This document shows positions 41,981 to 54,279 of a stretch of DNA of 64,000 nt, one piece after another. The notes beneath the pieces are model-generated. The model was not told where the DNA came from and did not search any database. It saw nothing but the letters and a program-made list of their open reading frames with translations. Origin of the DNA: Paraspadella gotoi. Its lineage: Eukaryota > Chaetognatha. Location of the stretch: positions 491,523 to 555,522 of the forward strand of contig CM119267.1 in the NCBI GenBank assembly GCA_051294375.1. The letters are read 5' to 3'. Position 1 is the stretch's first letter. Each line of letters opens with the position of its first letter. Made by a program: the position numbers and the translations under genes.

Positions 41981-42845
41981 ATGGGGTCAGTCGCTCGGTT
42001 GGGGAAAATCTCGCCCAAATCGAGCGCCCTCTTCCTCTGCGACATGCAAGAGAAGTTCCGCCCGACCGTTGCCTACTTCGCCGAGATCGTGGAAGTGGCG
42101 GGCCGGATGTTGCAGGCAGCCAAGACGCTGGACATGCCCGTCCTCGCTACGGAGCAATACCCCAAGGGTCTCGGCCACACCGTCAAGGAGCTCGACGTTT
42201 CTGGCGTCAAGGTCGTGCCCAAGACGTGCTTCTCCATGTGCGTGTCCGAGACGGTGGACGCGTTGAAGGTATCGAGTTCATGAAATTGGTAAAACCCCAA
42301 TAAAGATTATCAATTTGTTTAATAAAATAGCTATCATGCCCCTAACTTTGGACAGGCTATGTTGGATTAAGGCCTGTATCCCTCTGACAAGATAATAACC
42401 TAGTGCAAACTTTTAATCAGGAATCTTGTTTATTAACATCCTCGCTTCCTTATTAATGAAATGAATCGACGTATAAATTGTTGAAATTGTATAAAATTAC
42501 CTCTTGTACTCTATTACTATTATTGAATTTGACTTTTCCATTTTCAAGGAAATGAAGGAAGTGAAGAGCGTGGTCATGACGGGCATCGAGACCCACGTCT
42601 GCGTCATCAACACGGTCCTCGATCTCCTCGAACTCGACTACGACGTCCACGTCATTGCCGACGCCGTCTCCTCTCGATCCCAAGTCGATCGCAAGTTCGC
42701 GCTGGAGCGGATGAGGGACGCCGGCGCCTTCATCACCACCAGCGAGTCCAGCATTCTCTCTCTCGCCGGCGGGAGTCATCATCCCAACTTTAAGCAGCTG
42801 CAAAAGATTATTTGGGACTCGGCGCCCGACTCGCAGTTGCTTTGA
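41981..42845 (+). CDS. Isochorismatase-domain protein (ISOC1/2 type)
   Basis: Exons 41981-42268 and 42549-42845 (194 residues, phase 0). The fold is that of cysteine hydrolases. The substrate of animal ISOC proteins is unknown. Seen: ALFLCDMQEKFRPTV (catalytic Asp), VLATEQYPKGLGHTVKEL, CFSMCVSETVDALK, VVMTGIETHVCVINTVLDLL (nucleophile Cys after the ETHVC motif) and a C-terminal HHPNFKQLQKII typical of ISOC2. The intron is mostly one dispersed repeat copy (42280-42480). Confidence 0.92.
42280..42480 (+). repeat. Intron repeat family B, copy in ISOC intron
   Basis: Shares TTTGGACAGGCTATG...GGATTAAGG with the POMT2 intron copy, and GACAAGATAATAACCTAGTG and TTAATGAAATGAAT with other copies. It occupies over two thirds of the 280-bp intron. 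Confidence 0.7.
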
Positions 42846-43139
42846 TTCGGGGGGTGGGGTGTAAAGGGCGTGCGGAAATTTCCGGGGGGAAGAATCGATT
42901 TCGAAAGTTATTAACGTCTTTTTGATATTGTGTTTGTTGCGTCGATCGCTAGTCATTAATTCGTGGTTGATTGTTTACATACCGTTTATCATTTAAAATC
43001 CTTCGGTAATTTTTTTTTCATTCTTTGGTCCAAAAATCGTTGACTTTTTTACCGTTAGAAGAAAAAAAAAGTGACGCTATTTTAAAAGGATGCGTAACGC
43101 GCGAGCGTCGTCTCATTAGAAAACGAGCAGCGTAACGGA

Positions 43140-44775
43140 ATGGAGCCGGACAAACATTTGACCGGGGGTGACGGAACAGGTTCGGGTCTTGGGTCGGGAT
43201 CAAGATGGAACCATCGGGGCGGACAGCAGGAATCGCCCAGCGAACACAGGAATCTCCGATTCTCGGCCTTCGAGCAAGTATGTTGGATCCGCTTAGATAA
43301 TTAAATAATCAATTTGCTCAGTTATTAATTGTTTTTTGGGTGCAGGATTGTCTGGACGAACTCGACTTAGACTCGGACGAAGCGAGCAGCACCGGGACGC
43401 GGAGTGACGGCGGAACCGGCAATCCTAAAGATGATTTTCTCGATTCTTACGGGTATTTTATTTTTTAAAAGGGCAGTGCGGGGTATTTCGAAACACTGAC
43501 ATATGTCACAGTGCCAGATAAAAGCTAAAAGCGAGTTTCACCCTACTTTTGCATGAATTTGTTTATCTCGGAGCCAACTCCTTTGCCCAATAATATCAAC
43601 TATGGAGTATGGACACATTTGGTACTCCAAAGGTTCTGTTACAATGACCAGGGGCGTCAACTCCCAGTAAGAAGATTAATATGGTCCAATCGCTTACAAA
43701 AAAAAAATGTGTGACAAAAACGGTGCCAAATGTTTTTTTTAAAATTAAGATTGCATTAGAAAATGTATAAGGAAGGAACTTTAAAAAACACTATTTTGAA
43801 TAAGGGCTTTATTACAGAATTTCGGTGCTGCTGTGTTCCGAATTACCCCGCATAATCATAACTTTTTGATTGCGGGTTTAGAAAGTCATTATAAATACAC
43901 AAATATGCAAATGAGATTGAAGAACTTTAACAAAAAAATGTTGCGACAAGGTTCGACCATAACAATCTCATCCCCCCACCATCTCCTTTCCTCTTCAGTT
44001 CGGAACAATCCAGCCACCGCCTCTGGTTGGCCTTTCAGCACACGGCCTCCTCCATCTCCCAACTCTACCGCGACCACTGCGCGGCTCCCGGCGCCGGCTC
44101 GCCCTGGTACTCCTTCCAGACGGCGGCGGGTGCCTGCACCGATATGTACAAGGAGAGTCAGGACGTGCTCAAGATTTGCACGGAGGAGGCGAGGAAAGAG
44201 GGAAGGAAGCAGCTCATCAAAGGTCAGTTTATTCGGGCGGGATAACATTGTTGTTGTCATCTGTGTTTGAATGTTGAGAATGTAAGTAGTTGTCTAACTA
44301 ATAAAGAGAAGAGGCCAGTCGGGTTGCAATTTTGGCGAAGAAATTTTTTTTCAATTCTTTTCAATTCTTTTCAATTTTCAGAAATCGTCATGTGGTTGAA
44401 GAAACGTGGGCGACGCGGACGTCACGTCCGGCGCGAAGACTTGTTGGCCTTTCTCACCGGAAAACCCCCACCGCCGCATTCTCGCCCCATGACCACCGTC
44501 GCTTCCGGTCTCGGCGCCTCTGGCGGCGGACCTGGCGTTGCCGGCGCCTTGGGTTCGTCGCCGCATCAGCGACGCGGTGGCGCTCTGCTTAACTGTCATG
44601 GAGAGACGACGCCGGGGTCGACGCATCGTCGCGGCGTCGCCTTCGCCGACGCCTATCCTCATCGAATCCACTCTGATTACGGGTCTCAAGACGGAACCAA
44701 CAACAACAACAACGCCGTTTCCGGAGCGTCGTTGTTTTTGGAGCCGGACTTGAAAACATTTCGGGACGCCTTGGC

Positions 44776-44826
<51 letters not shown>

Positions 44827-45291
44827 AAATCTAATCTAACAAATCCCGTCTTTTCTCAGGTCCAAGGCCTCAGTGGCGCTCTTTCCAACATCCGGGTCGC
44901 GGGATCCCCTCACTCCAACGTCGGGGGCTGCAGCAGCTCCCCCGTCGTCTCCAGCTTCGGCGGCGGAGCGTCGCCGCTTCGCCAGACGCCGCCGCTAGAT
45001 CGCGTCCGCTCCAACTCGTCGTCGAGTCGTTTCTCCGGAGGTCGTCCTCCCCAGGAGGATCTCCACCAGTTCATCAGCGACCACATGACTCTTCACGGCA
45101 CCGTCGGTGGCGCCGGCGTCGACGAGGCGTTCTGGAGCGGGCCGACCTCGCCACAGCACCGAAAGAGATCCGCCTCGCAGTCCGCAGCTCATCATCCACA
45201 TCAACATCACTCGCTGGGTGATGGAGGGCAGGAGGTCTCGTTTCAAGCAGCCGAGGAATCGCCCTCGCGTAAGAGGCACAGACTCGCTTAA
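43140..45291 (+). CDS. HAPSTR1: HUWE1-associated stress response protein (C16orf72-like)
   Basis: Exons 43140-43277, 43346-43452, 43999-44222, 44382-44776 and 44860-45291 (431 residues). HAPSTR1 partners the E3 ligase HUWE1 in nuclear stress responses. Seen: SSHRLWLAFQHTASSISQLY, WYSFQTAAGACTDMYKES, VMWLKKRGRRG..RREDLLAFLTGK, DLKTFRDALAVQGLSGALSN, DLHQFISDHMTLH and a C-terminal SRKRHRLA, in the same order as the vertebrate protein. It is longer than human (275) through Gly/Ser/His-rich inserts. Intron 2 contains an inverted-repeat element. Intron 4 starts with a (GA)n run continuous with the donor. Confidence 0.92.
43478..43851. mobile_element. 374-bp inverted-repeat element in HAPSTR1 intron 2
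   Basis: The left end GCGGGGTATTTCGAAACAC (43478) is mirrored by GTGTTCCGAATTACCCCGC ending at 43851, with 2 mismatches in 19. There is no coding capacity, so it is MITE-like. Confidence 0.8.
44777..44823 (+). repeat. (GA)n run growing out of a splice donor (HAPSTR1 intron 4)
   Basis: The donor GTGAGA continues directly into ~22 GA units, filling the first half of an 83-bp intron. Confidence 0.95.
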
Positions 45292-46065
45292 AGGGGGGGG
45301 GTGTTGAAGAGGAGGAGGAGGAAGAAGAAAAGGGAAAAGAAAAAGAGGAGGAGGAGGAAGCGAAAGAGAATTTAAAGGAGAAGAACCGAACCGACTCTCC
45401 CCCTGCATATTTTCTTTTTTACAGCGTACGCCAAATTCGTGTTTTTTTTTTTTTTTTTTTTTTTTTTGTCCGTTTTTTTTTTTGTGATTCGTCTTTTCAT
45501 ATAATCGACACCCCTTCCCCATTTCGACCCGCTCCTCTCCCCCGGTTATTAAGAGGCCACGCTCCGTTTCTCTTTTTAAACTTTCAAATCATCGGCATCT
45601 TTTTTCCTTATGACGAATTCGCGATTAATCCGATGTAATCATGTAACAACTACTTAGTTTAATGTCTTTAAACTTTCGGTGTCCGAAGCTAGAGAGAGAG
45701 AGGGGGGTCTTTTCGATGAGAATTTTTTAAAACTACATTTTAATAGCGATTTACATTATAATTATTTCCTCAGTTTTGCAGCAAGTTTTTTTTTCCAGTT
45801 TTTTTTTCTCTTCCTGCTTTTATTTTCATTTTCATCGAAGTTGTACGAAAGTAGGTAAATTGGTTTGTCCCCGCCAACCTCGCCTCGTCCCAAAAAAATT
45901 AAAAATTACCTTTTGTTGCTTCCTTTTTTTTAAAGCATAGATTTTCTTTAAATTAAGATGTAGGAAACGGTCGCTAATCTAGTCAGCTTAACGTGATAAA
46001 ACAAAAAAAAACAAAAAACAATAAAGCCTGGACCATTATAACACCGCCTTGTGCCGCGACCCGTG
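45292..46065. other. Intergenic region between HAPSTR1 and ADPGK
   Basis: Begins with a purine-rich stretch (45300-45370). A ~26-nt poly(T) run starts near 45439. No gene is seen. Confidence 0.5.
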
Positions 46066-47130
46066 ATGGAGATCTCGACGAAGCCCCTCTTGACTCTCAC
46101 AGCCTTCATCGCCCTTCTCTCCGCCCTTCTCCTCCGCCTCTTTCGCGCCCCCGACGCCGGCGTCGACTTCAACACCCACCACGCCCTCGCTTCCGTCCTC
46201 CGTGGCCTCTTGCGGTTCGAATCGCTCGCCGAGGAGCGTCGCGGCCGCCGCGCCGCCCCGCTCCGCGTTGCCGTCGGCTTCGGCGGCTGCCGCGACGTCT
46301 TCGCCCGCGCCGTTCCGCTGCTGGACCGCTTCGGCGCCGCCCCGCCGTCGCCCGACCGACGATCCGTGCATCACGCTTCGATCGGAGACGAGACGCAACT
46401 TTCGGAGGGCGTGGCGTATTTTTTCCGCCACGGCGCCGCCGCCGAACGATATGTCTCGCAAAAAGAGCTCTTCGCGCGTCTCGTAGCGGCGGCCGACGCG
46501 TTTCCGGCGACGAGACACGAATTGGGCGGAAACGCGCCGGTGATGGCCAACAGGATGGCGACGGAAGGAGCCGAAGTGCTGCTGGCGGCGCGGCTCTCCC
46601 GCGGCTTGGTGGAGGCGCTGCATCCGATGGTGCGGCTGACGGAGGGGTCGGGAGAGGGGGTCGACGATGACGTTCATCTCATCCTCGAATACTCCAAAGG
46701 AGAGCGGTGGGGAGAGATGGAGGCCCCGAGGGCGAATCGATACATCATGCATAGCGACGCAGATAATCCCTGGGTCACTTCGCTGGAGCCGTTGCAGGTT
46801 GGGAAATATTAATATTGATCAAATTTAAAATTATATCGTCGGTTTCCGTTTTGTTTCAAAATACGAAATAAAAAAAAAAACAAATCCGCTGAAAATTTCG
46901 TTCGTTCATGTTGATTTGATTTTTGTTTGGTTTCGACTCAGAAATCCTTGACGACCTTCGAACCCGATCTCGTCGTCATCGGCGGACTTCAAACTCTCGA
47001 CGGCTTCCCCGGTTTCCATGGCGACCAACGAAGCGAACGCCTCGCCCAAGTTGGCCAGTTTCTCTCCTCTCTGCCTTCCGAGGTTCGTCGTGGATCGAGA
47101 AGGGTTTTTCATTGAGGGGATGAAATGAAT

Positions 47131-47167
<37 letters not shown>

Positions 47168-48093
47168 CTTTCTCTCACTCCATGCTCTCTCTCTCTCTCT
47201 CTCTCTCAGACTCTAACCCACTTCGAACTGGCCTCCTTCTCCGACGAGTCTCTCTTCCAAGAGATCGTCGACTCGGTCGTCCGTCGCGTCGACTCTCTCG
47301 GGATGAACGAACAGGAATTGCCCAACCTGCAGTCGATCCTTACCCTGGGTGAGATCACCACCGTCTCCGAAGCTTACCCTCGCGTCGCCAACGTGCTCGA
47401 CCGGATGCGCAAAGTCTTCGCTTTCCTTCGGCGCCCGCGCGGAGACCGCGTCGGCGACCGCCCGCTTTCCCGCCTCCACGTGCACACTCTCGCTTATCAG
47501 GCGATCATGACCGCCAAGGGATCCGCCTGGCGGGACAGTCCCGCCGCCGCAGCGAAGGCCTCCCTCGTCGCTAATCGCCATATCTGCGGCTCGTTGGTGG
47601 GTGGTTGGATTGGATGGGTTGGATTGGATTGGATGGGTTGGATTGGATGGGTTGGATGGAAGGTGGAATGTCATCTTGAACCAATGTCGACTGTCGGCTA
47701 GAGAGAAAGAATGAGAGAGAGAGAGAAGAAGAAAAGAAATGCCTCAAAACAATACTCAGACCAGTAGGACCTGTTGCAAAGTTGTAATAGTTTCGCTTGC
47801 TCAAAGTCAAGTCTCTCTTCTCTCCCCCCCCCCTCTCCCCCCCCCCCGCCTTAGGAAGTGGACGCGAAGAAGGCGAAGATTTTGATGGACGAGGGATTCA
47901 GCGCGAGTGGAGAGAGCGCAGCGCGAGGATCCCTTTCGACCCCGAAGACCCCGTCTCCTGTTGGGAGGAAGAAGAGGAGGAAGGGGACGTGGTCGAGATC
48001 TGCGTCGCGCCGGTCCTCGTCTGTCTCGACGTCAAGCAGACAGCGGGCGGCGGAGACAACGTGTCTTCCGCGGGTTTGATGTTTAACGTCTGA
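46066..48093 (+). CDS. ADPGK: ADP-dependent glucokinase, with an apparent frame break
   Basis: Exons 46066-46797, 46942-47082, 47210-47596 and 47855-48093, about 499 residues if the frame break is ignored. ADPGK phosphorylates glucose using ADP, and its vertebrate form is ER-anchored. Seen: an N-terminal hydrophobic anchor (LLTLTAFIALLSALLL), GGNAPVMANRMA, DVHLILEYSKGERWG, APRANRYIMHSD, ANV/VIGGLQTLDG, SLGMNEQELPNLQ and the catalytic GGGDNVSSAG. Exon 4 enters in the frame giving EVDAKKAKILMDEGFSASGE. The conserved ARIPFDPEDPV...GGGDNVSSAG lies one frame back. The shift is at about 47918-47925 (GCAGCGCGAGG). One missing base would repair it, so a sequence error or a recent lesion is likely. 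Confidence 0.88.
47132..47209 (+). repeat. (CT)n tracts forming the ADPGK intron 2 acceptor region
   Basis: Two CT runs (about 47132-47161 and 47186-47207) lead straight into CAG at 47209. Confidence 0.9.
47597..47660 (+). repeat. GGTTGGATTGGAT minisatellite in ADPGK intron 3
   Basis: Short units of GGTTGGATTGGAT start within a few bases of the splice donor. Confidence 0.8.
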
Positions 48094-49028
48094 TCGACTG
48101 ATCGTTGTTGCGGTGAAGAGAGAGAAAGAAGCGCTCGGTTTTAGTCTCCCTTGGCGTCAGAAACGATATGTCGTCGTTGCCAAAAGTATGAACCGCTGAC
48201 TTTCGAATTTACAACGTTCTCTTTTATTTCCTCTCTTTGGATGAGTTGTTGGACATAAACTCTCGTCGTAATCCGTCGATCTTATTGCCAAAGAAAGAGA
48301 AAGAATTTTTTTTTTCTCTCGATTCACCGAAATAACCTTTTACTGCTTTTCAACAATCGATGGGAATATACGTAATTTATATAATATATATATATAGTAT
48401 ATATATATATAGTATAATATACGTAATAATATACGTAATAACGTAATTTTTTTTTTCACGGGATAATTATATTCGTCGTTTCAAAGACGGTCGCATTCCA
48501 CATCCTAATCGTTTTTGTTGGGTTATCGATTTCATTAGTCTATATGTATGTTATATTATGTAGTTGTTATACAATACATATATTATTCGTTATACATTTG
48601 GTCAGTTGCCATCATTGATACATTGACAAATCTTTACAACTTCCAAAATTTTAGGACCAAATCCCTTCTTATATTAAATGTTAAGGATAACTTTTACAAA
48701 GCAATTTAATTTTTAACATATTCATTATAAATTTTGATTTTAATTCAATATTTTTTCATCGAGTTCCAGCAGCCCAATTGTTTCGTCTTATAGTGATGCA
48801 TCTTTCGAGCGTTTTCCTCATTCTTACTATTTCTGTATCGTTTCTTCGATGCCTTAATTTCTGTATCGTTTCTTTGATGCCTTAATTACTTTTAATTTTT
48901 TTCAAGCTTTTCCATCAAAAATTGTGTTAAGAAGAAAGATTTTCCCAAGCGGCGACGGATGGCTGCAATTTTTAATTTAAAATAAATCTTTTAAATTATG
49001 AGTTTTTTCGTGAGGCCAAGAAATTATA
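48094..49028. other. Intergenic region between ADPGK and KIAA1328
   Basis: 0.9 kb, AT-rich with TATA/ATATAT runs near 48380-48440. Holds motif C in reverse orientation (48243-48283). No gene is seen. Confidence 0.5.
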
Positions 49029-51702
49029 ATGATATCTTGGTCCAAAAATACCGGCGTCGTTTCCTCCAAACCCGGCGCTCTTTTCCAAGCTTTCGTCAAC
49101 GACGACGACGCCGTCTCGATCCCCGGCGTCGAAAACTTTCCCAAGATGATGAATTTTCCGAGCGAGGCTGAGTCGGCGTCGAGCCGACGAAAAGTGGCTC
49201 GATGGCAGCAACAACAACTGAGAAGCGAGGAGAGGACAAAGAAAGACTCGGCGCCTCCGCCGCCGCGAACCTCGATCCCCTCGACCACTCCTTCCTCCTC
49301 TTCCCCTCGCGCCACCCTCAAGGATCTCCGCGCGGAAGACAAACGCCGCGTGGCCAACCTCATCCAAGAGTTGGGTAAACTCTCGGCGGAAGGAGAAAAG
49401 TCTCGCGCCAAGTTGGAGCGAGAGCGGAAGACTTACGAGACGCAGATCAAGAAGATCCTGCGCCGTCACGACTGCGTACTGAGCGAGAAGCAGCGGCTGC
49501 AGGAACAGTACCTGGAATGCTTCAAAATTCTGCTTCAGTGTCAGGAGACGATAGGGAGCGGGAGGAACTCGGCAGCGACGGTCTCGACGAGCGCTTCCGG
49601 CGCTGGAGGAAGGGATGGAGAACAGGGAGGGTGAGTGTCGTGTTGCGAAGTGAAGGGGGGAATTTTATGTTCGAGAGATTATTGAAGATTATCCCAGTTT
49701 ATTTATAGTCATTGAATCTTCGAAAAATCTGTTTCACACCTGCTCTCAAATTCAATCACCATAGAAATATTCTGCTCGTTTCTGAAGATCTAGTCCCTAA
49801 TAAAGACTAATATATCAAGTTCACCCAGCCTATAGACAAACATATTAGGAATATTAGATTTAGGCCTGGTTCCAAAACCCGGACCACTTCTATTGATGGC
49901 GAGAAGGCCAAAGTTAGCGCCTTAACGACACTTATCCAACTTGCCGAACGATCCATTGAAATGATTCAAAGAGATACTCATTAATCAATATTAATCAATA
50001 TTAATCAATATATTTGCTTAGTGAATCAACCTCCGGAACCGGAAATGCCGAGAGAGGCGACGTCGCCGTCTCCACCAGAAACGCGACACGAGCCGACGCC
50101 GACGTCCAGACCGACGCCTCGAGTCTCGGCGACGATTCAACGCGAATAAAATCGTCCGGAACTAATGCGGCGCCGGGACGAGACTATCCGGTACCTTACC
50201 CATATACATACCCTTTCCCCCCTCCGTTTTATCCTCGATCCTTCTCCCCTCCACATCGCCTTCACTACGACAGACCTCATCTTCTCTACCCGGATCATTC
50301 CCGCGTCTTTTCTAATTTGAGAATGATTCCATCCGAGAGTTTCCCGATTTCGCCGGCGCCGCCTTTCGCGGCGCCGGCTTTTCATCCTTCAAATTACGAC
50401 GCCTTGGGTCGACATTCGGTGCCGGCGCCGCCTCTAGTTGCCGCCGCTCCTTTCGAGAGACAGGGAGTGATGTACGATACGTCGCCGATCTCGGACGGCG
50501 TCGTCCCTCTTCGCAGTGGTCCCGACTTTGCGACGCCGCCTCTTCATCAAGACGCTCGAGAAAACGACGGCGTCGCGACGATGGAATCTTTTCGTCCGAT
50601 ACAAACGGACAACTCTATCACCGTCCGTCAAACTCCGACGATGAACGAAGAAGTTGGTTCATGCGCGGCGCCGAAATGCGAACAGACTGTGGAATTCGAG
50701 ACGAAAAACGGCGCCTCTGCGAACGTGTCGCGGAAAAAGAGTGCCGCAGGGAACGTTGCGCGGGAAAATGGCGCCGTAGGGAGCGTTGCGCGGGAAAAGG
50801 GCGCCGCTTGGAGCGTTGCGCGGGAAAAGGGCGCCTCGGTCCAAGGAAAGAGGAAGACTGTTCACGAAGGAGCATCCACGGCGCCATCGTCGTCTTCATC
50901 GACCTCCTCTTCCGGCGAGTCCCTCGCACGATCCCCCAAAACGTCCGTGCCGACTGCGGCGGCTGAGTCGGCCGCTTTTTCCGGCGGGGACGGTGGCGGC
51001 GAAGGCGACGGCGACAAATCGCGAGAGAAACTGACCGAGTTGCGAGAGGCTCTCCGGAGAGAACAGGACAAACTCCGGACCAAACTCGCTCGTCAGGAGC
51101 GCTACATTCGTAAAAAGGAAAAGCAGTTGAGGCGAACGGGCAACAACGAAGGCGACTCCGGACGAGCGGACAATGCCCGCCAACCATTGGACGACGCTGA
51201 CAGCGACGACTTCTGCGATGGACGGCGACGACGACGACGACCCCTGACGTCGAGGAGAAATGATTCTAGACCAAAATCGAAGGAGCGATTGGCCGATTTA
51301 GTCGACAGCATCGAGTCGAGCGATCGAGAGAGGATCGAACGCTCGGCCTTTCCGCTTCCTCTGAAATCCAGCACCATGATCGACTTGGCTCGCGATGGCG
51401 ATGGGAGAGACGTGTTGAGGGATCGGAAAGGTCCTAGCGCCGCTGGTGGAAATGCTCAGAAATGCAACGAAATGATGAACAGGAAGCCGATGGCGGCGCT
51501 GCCAAACTCCTGCATTGGAGGCGAGTTTCGAAAGCAAAATTTGAATTCCGGGATGCGAGATTCCAAATCGATCGTCGATCTCGGAAGAAGCGGCGCGACG
51601 AGATCGACGGCGAGCGGAGAGAGATCGAAGAAGATCGAAGAAGCGGAAACGAACGACGATCAAGAGAACCAGTTAATCAACGATATTTTTTTTCTTCATT
51701 GA
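49029..51702 (+). CDS. KIAA1328: Hinderin-like coiled-coil protein
   Basis: Exons 49029-49630 and 50022-51702 (760 residues, phase 2). Hinderin was described as an SMC3-interacting coiled-coil protein, but its role is poorly known. The diagnostic block is TLKDLRAEDKRRVANLIQEL, followed by a helix with SEKQRLQEQYLECFKILLQC, very like the vertebrate SLKDLC-EDKRRIANLIKEL region. The remainder is disordered. A Tyr/Pro-rich stretch follows (about residues 250-280), then 10-residue repeats (VAREKGAA type, at about 50705-50840) and a second coiled coil (REALRREQDKLRTKLARQER). The C-terminus is NQLINDIFFLH. Intron 1 holds three TTAATCAATA units and unclassified repeat-like sequence. Confidence 0.82.
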
Positions 51703-52300
51703 CCCATTTTGATCTCGTTCGCGGTTCCGGCTTTGCACGTCGCCAATCGAGCATCCATTTGGTTCCTTTTAGTGTTCCAAATGTTCACGTTTTGCATCAA
51801 GGATTTGACTTCAAAAAAACTTTCTAGTCTTTCCACCAAATTCTTAAAAACCTATAATTTTTTTTTCGTTTTATTTTCATAGTTATTGCAAGTTAATACA
51901 GTTAGGAAATGACTTGAAGCGTACATATGCAAATTAGTAGCAGGAAATTCGAAGCAAACAATAATCAACAAACAAACAGCAAACAATCAACGAAACAAAG
52001 CTGCAAAAAACAACAAACACAACCTCGAAAACGAAAACAAAACTAATCTTTTTTGAAATCAACGCGGAATTCTATTCGAAATCAAAGATGCAATCAAAGT
52101 CGACCAACTGTAAAAGTATCTCACGGATTTTGTCGCAACAAATTCTCCATCATAAAGAAATGAAATTATTTTCAATACTTGGGAATCTACATCGAGGCTG
52201 TCTGCTCTTCTGACTCCCCTCCCCACTACACCCTCGAGACAGCGTCTCCTTCAACCCCCCCACCGTCTCTCCCCCTGCCGATGAGCCGGTGGCGCGGCCG
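51703..52300. other. Spacer between KIAA1328 and SLC45
   Basis: A-rich and low in complexity around 51950-52050 (CAAACAA runs). No gene is seen. Confidence 0.5.
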
Positions 52301-54238
52301 ATGGCCCACGCCTCCTCTCCCAATCGCCCCGTCCGCGCCTCCAAATTCCGCCGAGACGTCGACGCCGTTAAATTCTCCGCCTTTCGTCTCATCCTCTTCA
52401 ACTCGATCGTCTGCGGACTCGAGTTTTGCGCCTCCGCGGGTTTCACCTACATCCCTCCGCTTTTGCTCAAGGGTGAGTTGGGGGGAGGTTGGAGGAGGAG
52501 GAGGAGGAAGAGCAGGGGGTGGATGGTTTAATTCGCCGAAGCAACTTTTCGCTCGGTCAGGCTAACTCTAAATTTGTATTATTCTTGATTTAACGTTTTC
52601 ATATTTTAATATGTTGTTTTGAGTATTGCCCAGAATATCATATAGAGTTATTTAACATTTGTCAACTTGGCGATGCTTTAAAAAATATATTCTATTTATT
52701 CTCTCCCCCCCCCCAAAAAAAAAGCCGGGATCTCGGAGCAATGGATGGGTATCACCCTGGGCATCGGGCCTTTCCTGGGTTTCTTCTTCGTGCCCTTCAT
52801 GGGTCGCTTCTCGGACGAGATGAGCGCCTCTGCGCCGCTCGGCCGCCGTAAGCCCTTCATCCTCGCCCTTTGCCTCCTCCTCTTCCTCTCCCTCGCGCTC
52901 ATCCCCAATTTCGGCGACGCCTCCGTCCGGCGCGATGACGAAGCCGAGACGTCGGACGGCGACTCCACGATGGCGGCGTCCACTGCGGCGTCACCCTTTG
53001 GCGCCCTCTTTCTCTGTCTCAGCGTCGTCCTCTTTGACTTTTCCAGTCAAGTTTGCTTCAGTCCCTGCGAAGCGATGCTCAGCGACATCAGTTCGAGAAC
53101 GGATCAGAGCGACCAGGTGATGGAGACGAGTTGTAATCTCCTTGCTATTTTCCTTAACAAAATGTTATCATTTGATTCTTGTACTAAGTTGTTATCAATA
53201 ACTTCGTGTCTACTTATGTTAACAACCTGGTTGCTTGTGATTTCCAACTGGGTGATGGCATTCGGATCCTCAGTGGCGCCTTCTGCTACATTACCATCTC
53301 GTTCTTCTGACGCAGCGTTAAGTCGATGGGACAGTCGATGGAATGAACGGTTGGGATGGTGCGTTTCACCCCCTAGTCCTTAGGATTAGCCGAGTGAAGT
53401 CGGCGGTGAGGCGGTGTGAATACATCGCCACAACATAATCTTTTGATCAATAAGCATAAACAATTGATCAAATTAAGCCAAATAAATATTTAGACCCTTT
53501 TTTCTCCCTACCTCTAAAGGCCTTCACCACGTATTCATTCATGGTGAGTTTCGGCGGCTGCGTTGGTTATTTCCTCTCTTCGATCGATTGGAAATCTTCC
53601 TCCATTTCGATCTTCTTCTCCTCGGATTCGACGCAAGAATCGATCAGCTTCTCCGTCCTCGCGATCCTCTTCCTCTTCTCCGTCGCCCTCACCCTCGTCG
53701 TCACCCGAGAGAGCGCCATTTCCGGGTTTGAGCGCCGCAAACAGCGCCTTCTCGCCGACCCGGACGTCGCCGGCGTCGAGGGCTTTTCTCGCTCCGCCAA
53801 TCACCGCTCCGCCTCCTCTTCCTCTTCCTCCTCTACTCCTTCTTCTCCCTCGCGCGACGCGACTCCTTCCTTTACCGCCGGCTCCTCTTCCTCCTCCCGC
53901 TCCACATCCCGTCCCCTTTCCCTCCACTTCCTCGCTCCTACCGCCGCTCCTTTCGCCCATCTCCGCCGACGCGCCGCTCAGGTCTGTCGCTCATCCTTTC
54001 TTCCTCGAGCGGTGTCCACCGCGGCGTCGGTGCTGCGGCGCCTTTTCCCCGCAGCGGCGCTGCCGCCCGTCTTCGCGCCGCTCCTGATCGCCAATTTCTT
54101 TTCGTGGTCGGCGATGATGGCGCTCTTCATCTTTTACACGGACTTCGTCGGGCGGGCGGTGACTGGCGGGGATCCAGGGGCGACGCCGGGGAGCGAAGAG
54201 TATGAGCTGTACGACCTCGGCGTTCGGGTGGGATCGCA

Positions 54239-54279
<41 letters not shown>

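Noticed and set aside
46036-46752. 238-residue minus-strand frame opposite ADPGK exon 1
   Set aside because: Shadow of the conserved ADPGK sequence; composition only.
47905-47930. Programmed -1 ribosomal frameshift in ADPGK
   Set aside because: No X-XXY-YYZ slippery heptamer or obvious downstream pseudoknot; a missing base explains it more simply.
47855-48079. Alternative C-terminus for ADPGK in the entry frame of exon 4
   Set aside because: Beyond about codon 24 it gives a Ser/Arg-rich tail without the catalytic GGGDN block, so it is the out-of-frame reading after a lost base.
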